This document shows positions 24,169 to 35,140 of a stretch of DNA of 64,000 nt, piece after piece (position 1 is the stretch's first letter; every line of letters starts with the position of its first letter). Under the pieces are notes generated by a model. That model was not told the origin of the DNA and made no database searches. It was given only the letters and a program-made list of their open reading frames with translations. The stretch is taken from contig NC_135497.1 of the NCBI RefSeq assembly GCF_052857255.1, forward strand, positions 542,676,207 to 542,740,206, given 5' to 3'. Origin of the DNA: Amblyomma americanum. Taxonomy: Eukaryota > Arthropoda > Arachnida > Ixodida > Ixodidae. Position numbers and translations under genes: made by a program.

Positions 24169-24803
24169 CATCAGGCGATCATCGACATGCGTTCTGAGCT
24201 AATCACAATTTCGACGGACGAAGCCATCGCTTCGATGAAAACTCGAGAAAATCACGTTGCCCTGACTGTCCTGGAGGAAGAAGTGGACGTCCCAAACCGT
24301 TCAAGCATTATCGTGACCGTAGGCGCCACGAAAGCCATTAACGCTGAAGCCATCATCTAGGGGAGCATGCAGTTGCTTCTAGACCTTGGAATCAGCATCG
24401 CAAGAGGCATCGCACATTTCCGCAATTGCCAGGCCCAAGTACTGCTCCCTAAATTCAGCGAAGAATACCAGCACAATAACAGAGCAGTGACGATTGCTTT
24501 CTTCGACGAAATATCTGAAGTACGAGACTCCTTCGCATCCTCTGACCCCTCCGCAGACGATACGCTTGACCAAGAGAACTCGCTCACTTTCACATCAACC
24601 CAGCCTGGCACCGGAACAGCCAAGACCAGATCCGCAATCTGCTTCGAAGCTACAGTGAGTGTTTTTCGACATCGCCGAAGGTCCGACAAACGCCAATTGC
24701 CAAGAATCGCATCATAACGGACCAACACGTCCGACCTCTCCGTCAAAGCCCCTACCGTGCGTCACCGCGAGAACGGCAAGCCATTCGAGACCAAGTCGAA
24801 GAA

Positions 24804-27290
24804 ATGCTTCGTGACGACGTCATCCAGCCTTCATACAGCCCATGGGCGGCACCGGTTGTTCTAGTGAGAAAGAAAGACCACGCACTTCGATTCTGCGTTG
24901 ATTACCGCCGCTTGAACAACATAACAAAGAAGGACGTCTATCCCCTCCCCGCATCGACGACACACCGGACTGCCTCTGCAACGCCAGATATTTTTCATCG
25001 ATGGACATCAAGAGCGGCTACTGGCAAATTGAGGTCGACTAAAGAGGTCGCGAGAAGAGAGCATTCATCATCCGGATGGGCTGTTTGAGTTAAGGTGATG
25101 CCATTTCGTCTGTTCCGCACCAGCGACGTTTCAGCGAGGAATAGATACAGTGCTTGCAGCCCTGAAGTAGAACATTTGTCTGGTATATTTATATGACGTC
25201 GTTGTCTTCGCCTCGAACTTTGAAGAGAACCTCAAAAGACTTCGAACAGTATTAGACGCCATCAAGTCGCCTGGCCTAACATGAAAAGCAGAGAAGTGCC
25301 ACTTTGCCTACGAGGAGCTGCTGTTTCTAGGCCACATCGTTAGCAAGGAGGGAGTACGCACAGACCAGCAGAAAACAGCTGCTATTGAACAGTTTCCACC
25401 GACGGCCGATAAGAAAGCAGTGCGCAGATTTCTGGTACTGTGCGCACATTACCGACGATTTGTGAAAAACGTTTCGCGCATCGCCGAGCCTCTGACCCAA
25501 CTGACGATGGCAGACGTGCACTTTAAATGGGAAGCGCCGCAAGCAGAAGCCTTCAAGGAACTTCAGCGTCGTTCAGAGTCCCCACCCATCCTCGCGTATT
25601 CTGATGAAAACGCCGATACTGAAGTTCATTCCGACGCAAGCAGCGTGGGCCTAGGCGCCATACTCTTTCAATAAAGCGACGGGCTGGAGAAATTCATCGC
25701 ATAGGCTAGCCTTTTCCTTTCCAACGCCGAGGCTAACTATTCGAAAACTGAGAAGGCGTGCCTTGTCATCATCTGGGCTGCGTCAAAATTCCGCCCCTAC
25801 CTGTACGGACGACAGTTCAAGGTGGTCAGCGATCACCACGCGCTGTGCTGGCTTCCCAATTTGAAGGACTCCTCTGGCCGACTCGCTCGATGGAGTCTGC
25901 GTCTCCAGGAGTTTGACGTCACCGTCGTTTACAAGTCCGGACGCAAGCACTCTGACGCCGATTTCCTCTCACGAGCCCCTGTAGATACACCGCCGCCGGA
26001 GGACGATGAGGACGCCTTCTTGGGACCCATCAGCCCCAGCTCTTTTGCTCAGCAAGAACGCTCGGACACCGACCTAAAACGCCTCATCGAGTACCTGGAA
26101 GGCAATGTTTCTTCACCCCCCGCTTAATTCCAGTGAGGACTGTCTTCCTTCTATGCGCAGAATGAGGTCCTTTTGAAGAACTTTGCAGCGAGCAAAATAG
26201 CCTACCTCCTTGTTGTACCTGCTTGTCTCCGCGCAGAAGTTCTTCACACTTCACACGACGAGCCAAAAGCTGGACATCTCGGGTTTACTCGCACCCTCCA
26301 CCGCTTTCAAGACAAGTTTGACATCCCCGACTGTCTGCCGATGTCGCACAATATGTGAAAACCTGCCGAGATTTTCAGCGACGAAAGACCCCTCCCACAC
26401 GATCAGCAGGATTTCTGAACCCCATTGAACCTCCATCAAGGCCCTTTCAGCATATCGGCATGGACTTGCTTCGCCCTTTTCCAACGTCAACGTCTTGAAA
26501 TAAGTGGATCATCATAGCGACCGACTACCTGACCCGCTACACCGAGGCGGAAGTCCTGCCAAACGGAACAGCAGCAGAAGTCGCCAAATTTTTCGTGGAG
26601 TGCATTCTTCTTCGACACGGCGCCCCCGATGTGCTCATCACGGACAGAGGAACAGCATTCACGGCGGAACTAACGCAAGCCATCCTGCGTTACAGCCAAA
26701 CCAGTCACCGGAGGACAACTGCATACCATCCGCTGACCAACGGACTGATCGAGCGACTGAACAAAACCATCGCCGATATGCTCGCCGTGTATGTTGCTGC
26801 CGAACACAAAACCTGGGATGTCATCCTGCCTTACGTCGTCTTCGCCTACAACACTACAGTGGAGGGGATCACCCAAAGGACGATTTTTAGGCTCGTCCAT
26901 GGCAGGGAGGCCACGACTAAGCTAGACGCCATGCTGCCCAACGATACTGAAGAAGAGAACGTCGACGTTGCTGCCTACATTCAACGCGCAGAAGCTCGAA
27001 GGTTTGCCCGATTACGGATCAAAGATCAGCACCGGTTCGACACCAGACGCTACAACCTACGAAGACGCAACGCGGAATACAAGCCAGGAGACCAAGTCTG
27101 GGTTTGGACGCCCATTGGAGTTTGGAGTGAAAAGTTTTTGCGCCGATATTTCGGCCCGTAGAAGGTTCTTCGTCGCCTAGGTGAAGTGGATTATGAAGTC
27201 ATTCCTGACGCAATGACTGCATCCCAGCGACGCCGCGTACGACCAGAAATTGTTCATGTAGTCCGTCTGAAGCCGTATTATGCGCGCTAA
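24804..27290 (+). pseudogene. pol: Gypsy B RT, RNase H and integrase
   Basis: Blocks in order. RT: YSPWAAPVVLVRKKD, RFCVDYRRLN near 24890. The catalytic box near 25180 reads LVYLYDVVVFAS, so the first Asp of YLDD is Tyr. RNase H: VHSDASSVGLGAIL near 25625, YLYGRQFKVVSDHHAL near 25800. Integrase: an HHCC remnant near 26250-26390, then TDRGTAFTAEL near 26640 and NGLIERLNKT near 26740. A GPY/F-like tail near 27155 has its Tyr codon changed to TAG. Stops at about 25040, 25673, 26125 and 26355, among others. Confidence 0.88.
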
Positions 27291-27397
27291 AGGACGCTGC
27301 AATTCCATACTCTATTTTCGCAACATCCGTTTTATCTCTAACAAGGCGCATTTTTGTTTTAATGCATCGGGTCGATGCTTCTTTGAGAGGGGAGTAA

Positions 27398-27768
27398 TGC
27401 CGCGAATGTTTGTAGTGTTTCTTCCTTCTTCATATCTGCCGCCACGCCACTTTATCGCTTTGTTTGCAACTCAAGACGCGACTAGATTTATCTCGATTGA
27501 TCCCATCGAGGCAGAGCTGATTCTGCGTTGTTCCGGAATATTCTAGTAACTTTGAATGTTTTATCTCGGAAGCTCACTATCAGGTTTAAGTTGAGCACGG
27601 CCGAAAGCAGCGGGCATTCTGTTCGACGACCGCCGAGCACGCGTGTCGCTTCGCGGCCACCGAGTAATTCAGTTCATTGTGGGCGCTAGTCCGCCCAATA
27701 AACAGTTTTCTTTTAGACCTTTTGTCGGTCTTCATCGCTCCTTCGACTGCCGTCCCCACTACGTGGCA
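27398..27768 (+). repeat. 3' LTR of Gypsy B
   Basis: 371 bp from TGCCGCGAATGTTTGTAG to CTACGTGGCA, colinear with the 5' LTR. It is preceded by the purine tract GAGAGGGGAGTAA (27385-27397). Confidence 0.9.
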
Positions 27769-27772
27769 ATAT
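27769..27772. repeat. Target-site duplication of Gypsy B, right (ATAT)
   Basis: Matches 21852-21855. Confidence 0.75.
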
Positions 27773-29769
27773 CTTGTGGCAGGGTGTACTATCGGCATGA
27801 AATGGAATGCGAACAGCCAATGCGCATCCCCAGGATTCTGGCCTATGCGCCTCGAAAAACCGGTCGCGGCATCTCGCGACAGCCATCGGCGCGACTGTGC
27901 GTAACTCAATGGCGATGAAAAATAAAAATTAATACCTAGTCGCGCATAAAAGTTAGAGATTAGCTCTCTCGCCTATATGTTAAATGCTTCTTAAAGTTTC
28001 TTTTAGTAGAGTTTCATCAATGTAGCTTACATATTGCATTTACCATGCGCAATGAGCTACGATAACATGGAGCCTATGGCGAGGTCCCGAAAAATACTCC
28101 ACTTGACTTCACTTCATCGCTCACCAAAGCCCTAATTTAAAATTCATCGACAAGCTCTCGGCGCTTCAGGTAGCGTAATGTCGTACATCAAAAGAACTAT
28201 AAAGTATTTTACATTTCAGTGGAGCAAAAGATTTCCTGCGCTGTTTTCCTTTTGATTATGAATCCCCCGAACCGGCAAGAAACGCGTGGCGCCCTCTCTC
28301 CGTGTGTTGGCAAGGCGCACGTCCCTTCTACAGTGGCCCTGTACAGTGTCCCTGCTACAGTGCCCCTGTTTTGGTTGGTTCCTATGGGAGGTTGAGGCGT
28401 GCCATACGAATGCGCACTTTTATCAAAAGTTCCCCCATCGGTGTGAGGCTACGACCATGGGCTGCTACATAAAGTCCTACAAGAAATCCCGTTCCCACTA
28501 TGAGGTGTATAGATTAAATTGTAAGGAGACTCTTTTGCTTGACAGGTACATTTATTTAGGCGCATAGAGTGGCCCCACAACACGGGCATAGGTGATAGTG
28601 GAATTGCGTGCGCATTAACAGTGCAAAGCAATGAAACTTCCAGGTACTTTCGTTCAAGCAGTGAAATGCGTAATTCCCGGACGTTCTTAATTAGAGCTCA
28701 CTCACTAATACTTGTATATGGTTCTTGCACTGTGCATTGAAAATTTTAAATCGTGTATTAATGACAACATTTTAACACTCGAGTTATTAGCCTCAATTGC
28801 AGACAGCTCTTCGAAAGTTTTGTCGATGTGGTGAAAGTGCAGCACGGACGCGTTTAAGTGACTGAGTGCTGCACTACAAGAGGCAGCAAACCTGATGCTG
28901 CGTTTTATGGCAGTAGGTGTCATGTCCAATGTAAAAATGAGTGTGTGGTAGTTCACAACATTTTTTCTAGGTTGGTACAGTGCCTCTCGAGATTCAATCG
29001 TTCGCCGTCGATAAGGGCTTTACCATAGCTGTAATCGATGCTAGTTTAGGCAATTATGTCAACGGTGTATGTAAACCATGAACCGCTAACGAAGACTTCA
29101 TAGAATGGCATGCTGAGAACTATTCTGAAGAATAGGCCATCAGTACGGCAAGCTAGTAACTACGCCGTTACACACAGCAGCAATCAAGGATCAAACCCCC
29201 TTTAAACATTGATTTAAATTTGCTGAGAAATGAACAGAAGTAATTGTCCGATAACACGACGTTTCAAAGCTTAGTTGTTATCTCCAGCGCGGCGGCTGGG
29301 CGATACATCCAGCCCGCTTGTGCAATGTGCCGCTCGCACGAGCGATTAGCGACAGGACGCTACTTGCGCGCGGCCCTGAATATGCAGCGAGTTTACCGTG
29401 TTGCGAATATGTGCAACAGTACTTATAGGCACTCTCGGACGAGTGGCGCGGACATATTTTTTTTTTTTTTGCATATGGGGTGCAAGCCTACCCCCGCCTT
29501 TTTATTTTTGCTGTCGCTCTCCTATGTACTTCTAGGTATCCTCTCTCTTTGCCTTTAATTCTGCCGGCTGCAGTTCCGGTACTTGAGAGATTAGATAGCA
29601 ATCGCCGGGCCCGCAACATTTTTAGATTACTTGTATTTTCTTCAGCTATTCTCTACGAATCGATTGGCAAACTATTACTTCTTCGAGGTGTGTCTCCGGG
29701 GGAGTTGCACCGACCGCGGGTGTAAGAAGAGGGTGCCATTTCCAGGGAACGATTAACATCCTCCCGCGA
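27773..29769. other. No recognisable feature
   Basis: Mostly AT-rich sequence with short frames lacking motifs, and a poly-T run near 29459. Confidence 0.4.
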
Positions 29770-30072
29770 CTTTTAAATTTGCCTTGATTGGTTTTCACAG
29801 CCTACAATACCAAGCACTCGAAGCAGGGTATTTTTCATACCACGCCTTAGGCTTTTTCTGTAGGATGACTGTCTTTGAACGGAGAGAAGGCTTCCGATAA
29901 CGGTGGCCGGCTTGTGTGTAGTTTGCATCCCTTCCTTTCTTACAATACTGGCCAAGCTTTCGCTGACACCTTTCGCGTACGAACTGCATGCGCGTTTGTG
30001 CCACTGGCGTGTCCTTAGCGTAAGCATATAGAGTTGTTTGCGTTGCTTCCTCTTCGGTTTTGGATGATACAT
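29770..30072 (-). pseudogene. Penelope-like fragment P5
   Basis: The minus-strand frame contains SYAKGVSESLASIVRKEGMQ and TTHKPATVIGSLLS, the VPY.KGVSE...HKP block that links RT to the GIY-YIG domain in Penelope-like proteins. A frame change is followed by GVVYEKYPASSAWYC, which looks like a damaged GVVYKIPC start of the nuclease. Short isolated fragment; assignment by motif only. Confidence 0.5.
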
Positions 30073-30784
30073 CGAGTGAAAAATCTTAGGTATTCATTTC
30101 TTAGAAATGTTTTCTTTTGCTGATGATGAGTTTTAATAGTGCAATGGCAACCTCGCACCAAGCGCAATGGGATGAAGTGTTTTCTTCAACACAAGGTTAG
30201 GTGAAAGAGCATTTTCCAAGCACTTTAACTCAAAGGAAACAAGCGCCAAGCTTCGAGAAAGCGTGTGCCCATTGGAAACCATAATTGGTACACGGCGCCA
30301 CTGGGGAAGGAATCACACAGTCCTCGAGCAGCATGCATAAAGCTATATGTCATTGCTGTTGTGGAGGATTTTGGAACAAAAAAGAAAGAATTTGGAATCT
30401 TCTTAACCAAAACTTCCTTGAATTTCACCCTACCTTTCAGAAACAATTTTTGGCAATGTTCCTCCCACAAAAGGTACGAGAACAAGACCCACTGTTCGCA
30501 GCTCAAACGGATGAAGAAGGGTGAGGGGCGGTAACGTGAAGGGCCAAGGATGTGAGCAGGTACATAGGTAGGGAAAAATTCTTCTTCCAGAGCTACACGG
30601 ACAGCCGGTTGCAGGATGGTAAGGGGGAGGAAGAAAAGGACAGTGGGGAGGGGTCTTCTGCTGTACCTTTGCCTGCCTTTCTTTTTTTCTCCTCTTACTT
30701 TTCCTCGAATCGTGGAACGCAGACCGTGGTTGCTTGTTTAATGAAAACTGAACAATTTGACAGATTTGCCTATCTGGTGTGGTT
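30073..30784. other. No recognisable feature
   Basis: Unassigned; T-rich stretch near 30676-30700. Confidence 0.4.
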
Positions 30785-30839
30785 TGAAGACTCATATAAA
30801 GTGTATGTCTCCAACCAAAAACTTTAATTTTAACGCAAA

Positions 30840-30876
30840 GTTTCGAAGCTGACTCGGCTCCTTCATCAGGGGTGGC
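30840..30876 (-). ncRNA. Hammerhead-ribozyme-like core in P2 tail (degraded)
   Basis: Read on the minus strand: CTGATGA (30869-30863), a stem region GGAGC...GCTTC with one C/A mismatch above it, and GAAAC (30844-30840). This is the arrangement of conserved hammerhead boxes known from Penelope-like elements. The MITE inserted 7 bp upstream of CTGATGA, which removes the 5' strand of helix I, so self-cleavage is unlikely. Confidence 0.4.
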
Positions 30877-30879
30877 TGA
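30877..30879. repeat. Target duplication of MITE, left (TGA)
   Basis: TGA, repeated at 31712-31714. Confidence 0.75.
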
Positions 30880-31711
30880 TACCTCGGTCACACGTGCAAC
30901 GCAATGGCCTTTAGGAATCAGGTTATTATATCCAAAGGTCCAATTTCGATGAAGGCGAAATTCTAGAGGCCCGTGTACTGTGCGATATCAGTGCACGTTA
31001 AAGAACGCCAGGTGGTCGAAATTTCCAGAGCCCTTCACTACGGCGAAACTTATAGCCTGAGTCGCTTTCGGACGTTAAACCCCCCTAAACCAAACCTTAT
31101 ATCCAAAGGCGTAAGGTATGCAGCTATACGGATAAAATGTTGCGCCTTTGCCGCTAGGGGCCTTGGAGGCGAAGGCGCTCGTCAGAGACCTTTGGAGCCC
31201 AAAGGCGCGGCCTTAGAGCACCTACGATCGCAGTGTCATCCAACGTCAAAAGTAAAATCAATAAAAAAAGATACAGCCAACAATTTTTGAAAATATTTTT
31301 TTTAAATACGAAAGGTGTGTCTGGCTTTGCTTTTGGTGCGGGTTTTTATATTCTAGGCACAGATTTGAAGACAGTGAAAGTGTTGCAGCAACACCGAGTG
31401 CTCCTGTTGTCCAAGGCAATACACAATACGGGCTGCTGATGATGAGAGTAGCTCTTGCAATACTTTTAAGGAAGCTATCAGAATAAAAAAAATTGTCTGA
31501 GCTCAACGAATCAAAAGAATACCCCACTTTAATTTTAAATCAATCACTTCAGCCGCCTCGAGCACAGGAGGGGGTGCAAAGCCTGAACGACTGTTTCATC
31601 TTTGGGCTGCACCGTGTAGGTGCGTCGCTGCTCCTTTAAGCTTTCGCTCCTTTGGTGAAAAAAGGTGCCTTTGCTGGAAAGGCCTTCGAGGTATGCCGTG
31701 TGACCGGGGTA
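30880..31711 (-). mobile_element. PIF/Harbinger-like MITE, inserted in Penelope P2 and carrying a SINE
   Basis: 832 bp including a 171-bp SINE plus duplication. Ends: TACCTCGGTCACACG at left; at right GTGTGACCGGGGTA, whose reverse complement is TACCCCGGTCACAC. 3-bp TGA duplications flank it. Internal sequence is clearly the same family as 39583-40239, in inverse orientation (the GTTGAGCTCAGACAATTTTT and CGCCTCGAGCACAG segments recur reversed). No coding capacity, so it must be moved by a transposase supplied in trans. P3 provides a related unoccupied site near 35034. Confidence 0.85.
30939..31096 (+). mobile_element. Ruka-type SINE, 5'-truncated, inside the MITE
   Basis: 158 bp lacking the tRNA-like head; it begins TCCAATTTCGATGAAGGCG, contains ATCAGTGCACGTTAAAGAACG and GTGGTCGAAATTTCCAGAGC, and ends CCCCCCTAAACCAAACC. 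Flanked by perfect 13-bp duplications TTATATCCAAAGG (30926-30938 and 31097-31109). Confidence 0.93.
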
Positions 31712-31714
31712 TGA
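31712..31714. repeat. Target duplication of MITE, right (TGA)
   Basis: Matches 30877-30879. Confidence 0.75.
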
Positions 31715-31840
31715 GGGCAGTAGCTAGCTTCTTTGAGTATGGAGGGTAGGAGGCGGTCAAATGAACAAAAGCTGTGACGTGAAAGGCGTGGGGGAGGGGG
31801 TGGAAGGGCGGTTAAGGCCGTGAGTTACGTTGTCGCACAG

Positions 31841-32490
31841 TAATAATAATAATAATGGTTTTTATTTGCGCCTAATGAATACATGGCGCGGGAGACCCGC
31901 AGTAAAAGCTGTCACAAGCGACAGCTTGACAAAGCCGGAGGCCCCCCTATACACTTGAAAGCATCATAGGCGCAATGAAACGGCATGTCTCATCCAAAAA
32001 CTAAATAGAACAAAACATGAAAACATCTGCAATTACAATCACTCACAAGAACTACATAAAATTATACAGAAAATGTGGTAGAATGAAGTTAGAAAGCACT
32101 TACAAAAGCAATGAAACATTCATGTGCAATGGCAATGAGTTTAGCGAAAGTAACAGATAAATTAAGCACATTTTGCTTCAAATAAAATTCAAAAGAAAGT
32201 GAGTACAGACAAGCGGTACAGTCAGGGTAAACAACAACGTGACAGAGTAAACAGGAATGGCAAGCGAAGTGTCCTAGTACATGTTGAAATACCGGCGGAG
32301 TGTTTTGAACGTCACATTTTCAAGTTGGATATGTTTATGATTTAAATCATTTAGTAACCGGGGTAGTTTATTCTGTATTGTTTGTAGGCCGTATGTTGTG
32401 CGAAACGTCCTTACTTTCCAGAGCTCCGTGTGACGTGTCTGGCGTGTAGTAGTGTTTGGTTGTAACCTGGCTAGACGATGTGGCGAGGCG
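31841..32490 (-). mobile_element. 5'-truncated LINE 3' end, inserted in Penelope P2
   Basis: On the minus strand it reads a C-terminal coding piece (RTFRTTYGLQTIQNKLPRLL, ending at a stop at 32274-32276), a 3' UTR, AAATAAAAACC and a short ATT tail (31841-31856). It is related to the fragment at 13465-13880. It interrupts the last codons of the P2 protein; the flanks match P3 near 34905-34930. The right boundary is uncertain by about 15 bp. Confidence 0.72.
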
Positions 32491-33197
32491 GTGAATGGCG
32501 ATTTGTTTTTGTTGAGTTGAAGAAAGAAGTCCCTGGGCCTATACTGGGGGCAGGTTTCCTTTTGTGCGTTTAATGTTGTTCGGGGTGGTTTGGATGTGCC
32601 TGGATTCCAGAAGGAGCCTTTTTTGGTAATTTGTTTCGGTTGCGAGGATGCTGGCTTCTTCGAAGTTGATTATATGGTCTGAGTCCGGGGAATGTTCGGC
32701 TACAGGAATGCCCTCTCTTGCGAAGTTGCGGACGTCGTGTCAATGTTGCCGTATTCTTTCTTTGAGATTTTTGGTTGCGCCGATGTAGCTTACGTCGCAG
32801 TCGGCGCAAGGAATTTTGTAGACAATGCCTTGGGTTTTTCTCTCGGCCGCCGGTCTTTGGGAGCAGGTAGGCAAAGCACAACAGTGTTTGTGGGCTTGTG
32901 CGAAACCTGGAAACGCCTTTTTTTCAAGATTCGGGCGATGGTTTCGCTGAAGCCTCCGACATAAGGTAGAGTGACGTATTATGGTGGTGGCGCTGGTCCT
33001 TGTGCGTTGATTTCTTGGCGCATGTTGTAGTGTTTTTGAAGTCGAATGGTTTTTTCAATAAAATTCTTTGGGTAGCCGTTCATGATGATTTCTTTGAATA
33101 TCGTGTGTTGTTTCTGCGCTATGTTTCTCCTCCCTGCGGTTTGAAGCACGATGAAGTCGGTGCCTTTGCGAAAACCGCGCGGATAGGTCATGGACAC
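32490..33197 (-). pseudogene. Penelope-like P2 C-terminal protein with GIY-YIG nuclease
   Basis: The frame from 33197 reads the RT-to-nuclease linker (DFIVLQTAGRRNIAQKQHTI, NGYPKNFIEKTI) and meets TAA at 32976-32978, where P3 has AAA. The same frame continues as YVTLPYVGGFSETIARILKK, then, after a small frame change, GIVYKIPCADCDVSYIGATK, a GIY-YIG domain with its two half-motifs intact, and NLKERIRQH. After a stop it goes on with DVRNFAREGIPVAEHS and DSDHIINFEEASIL. It is cut near 32490 by a LINE insertion. Such nucleases nick target DNA for priming (family knowledge). Confidence 0.8.
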
Positions 33198-33200
33198 ACT

Positions 33201-34209
33201 CTTGTCTCCAGGTTGTCAAAAAAAATACAACCGCTAATGTGTCAGTCCCGGCAAAGGGTCTCTCCTAACACGGACACAGAGCTTGTGCAGAAGATCAGTT
33301 AAATTGTTTAATGAATGTCACCAGCCTAAGGAATTCAACCAGCTTTGTTAAAAGCGCAGCGCATCACACAGGTAAACAGTGGCACAAAAACAAATTTCGG
33401 AAGAATTAGTGTGGTTTCGCCCAATGGAACTAGGAGCACTAGCACATCCGTTTTCAGTGCTGTTTCGGTGTTCGGTTCCGTTGAGCACGGATGCAGTTGA
33501 AGAATACGACGATATCCAAAACACAGCGCAATAGACTGGTATTTTAGGACGCAGAATATGCGGATGTGGCGGTGTTGCATTTGTCTAATGCCGTGACCAG
33601 CAAAACTGATGTGTTCTCGCCGCCCCGGGTTTGGGACTCACTCGCGACCGTAAAATATTTCGGATTATTTTGTTTCAGGTCAAGTAAATCTCAGACATAA
33701 AGACAGACCACGTCGAAATCCAAAATTGAAGCCTCAGTGCCAGAATAAAAAATGCGACCACGTTAGCCCGCTGTTGATCTGCCAGCTTGTGGAGGCAGCG
33801 GTTGGTACCAATGCGGCCGCTCGATGGAACCGCATCATCGAGTGGCCATGGTTCTCCCCTGCTCACTCAATGAAAAAGACTGCACACTGAAAGGCTTTTA
33901 CTTAGAGCCTTTACTACGTGTTGTTATGGCCTGTGTACAGTACAAAATAAAGCCGACCATTGTGAATGGGCAAGACCCTTCTGCGGCCACGTAATTGGCG
34001 ACAGCTTCAAAAAGCACGTGTTTTCGCCTTGTGTGGCAAAAAATGAGTCGAATGGAGCAAACTATTTCACCAGAGATCATTTGGTGACGAAAGGGGTCGA
34101 GCACGGTGCATCGAGTCTCAACGCCACTATATCAAAAACAAAAGAACACCTCTAAGTACAACACAAAAATCAGGAGACTCGGTTAAAAAACTAAACATTT
34201 TGAAACATT
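33201..34209. other. No recognisable feature
   Basis: May include further upstream parts of P2 (33201-33300), but I see no clear motifs. Confidence 0.4.
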
Positions 34210-34329
34210 TGCCTGTCTGGTTGGGTTTTAAGACTTATAATAAACTGCACATCTCAGTATCATCTGCAGAACAAGCACAGAACTTGACAGAAAAAAGAGC
34301 AACGCACGATATTCGAAGAACTCTTCATG

Positions 34330-34938
34330 AACGGCTAGCCAAGAAACTTTATTCAAAAAAACATTCGACATCAAAACCACGACAACAGACGCCAAGAAAT
34401 CAACGCACGAAGACCAACGCCACCACCAAAATACGTCACTGTACCTTATGTCGGAGATGTCAGCGAAACCACCGCCCGATTTCTGAAGAAAGGGGGTCTC
34501 CAGGTTGCGCACAAGCCCACAAACACTATTGCGCTTTGTCTACCAGTTCATAAAGACCGGCCGCGGAGAGAAGGAGCCCAAGGCATTGTCTACAAAATTC
34601 CTTGCGGCGACTGCAACGCAAGCTACATCTGCGAAACCAAAAATCTCAAAGAAAGAATTCGGCAACATAGAAACGACGTCCGCAACTTCGCAAGAGAGGG
34701 CATTCCTGTAGCCGGACGTTCCGCGGACTCAGACCACATAATCAACTTCTAAGAAACCAGCATTCTCGGAACCGAAACAAATTGCCAAAAAAGGCTCCTT
34801 CTCGAATCCTGGCACATCCAAACCACACCCAACAACATCAACCGCACAAAACGGAACCTGCCCCTATTATATGCCCAGGGACTTCAACGAAAAACAGTCG
34901 CCATTCACCACCTCCCTGCAGTGCGCCAGCGTGACTAA
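34330..34938 (+). pseudogene. Penelope-like P3 linker and GIY-YIG nuclease, two stops
   Basis: One frame over 203 codons with TAG at 34336-34338, TAA at 34750-34752 and the terminal TAA at 34936-34938. It reads KYVTVPYVGDVSETTARFLK, HKPTNTIALCLPVHKD, then GIVYKIPCGDCNASYI, where the following Gly of the YIG half-motif is Cys (SYICETK), NLKERIRQHRNDVRNF and DSDHIINF, and ends with AVRQRD. The Gly-to-Cys change hits the signature motif and the stops would truncate the protein. Confidence 0.85.
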
Positions 34939-35035
34939 CAGCCTAAACACCCCTCCCCCACGCCTTACGCATCACAGCTTTCGTTCCTTTGACCCCCTCC
35001 TCCCCTACATACTTAAAGACGCTAGCTATTGCCCT

Positions 35036-35080
35036 CGTCACCCCTGATGAAGGAGCCGAGTCGGCTTCGAAACATTGGGT
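35036..35080 (+). ncRNA. Hammerhead-ribozyme-like motif in P3 tail
   Basis: CTGATGA at 35044-35050, a 7-bp helix GGAGCCG/CGGCTTC (35052-35058 with 35062-35068, one G-U pair, AGT loop) and GAAAC at 35069-35073, followed by ATTGGGTT. ACCC just before CTGATGA can pair with GGGT at 35077-35080. The boxes and helix II fit a type I hammerhead; helix III would be almost absent, and the base after GAAAC looks mutated, so activity is doubtful. Confidence 0.5.
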
Positions 35081-35140
35081 TAAAATTAGTTTTTGGTTGG
35101 AGATGTGCAGTTTATTATGAGACTCAGTTACCACTGCAAA

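Larger units (their letters stand above)
21856..27768 (+). mobile_element. Complete but degenerate Ty3/Gypsy element, family B
   Basis: 5913 bp with two ~372-bp LTRs, gag, protease, RT, RNase H and integrase in the standard order. The 4-bp ATAT duplications on both sides show it is a single insertion event with both ends preserved. LTRs differ by many substitutions and small indels, and pol has numerous stops plus altered catalytic residues, so it is an old, dead copy. Protein motifs match the lineage of the relic at 4970-7650. Confidence 0.9.
30785..33200 (-). mobile_element. Penelope-like element P2, carrying a LINE and a MITE insertion
   Basis: The minus-strand element can be followed in four pieces: coding at 33200-32490, 3' UTR at 31840-31712, and the tail with a hammerhead-like core at 30879-30785. 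The gaps are a LINE fragment (31841-32490) and a MITE (30880-31711). The uninterrupted relative P3 (34330-35120) runs through both insertion points, which confirms the pieces belong together. The 5' end is not defined. Confidence 0.8.
34210..35140 (+). mobile_element. Penelope-like element P3, 5'-truncated
   Basis: C-terminal coding region (34330-34938), 3' UTR and tail with a hammerhead-like core (35044-35073), then GGAGATGTGCAGTTTATTATGA (35098-35119). The left edge near 34215-34255 carries the reverse complement of that tail (AATAAACTGCACATCTC near 34240), so the copy is bounded by an inverted piece of its own tail, a structure known for Penelope-like elements. Confidence 0.8.
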
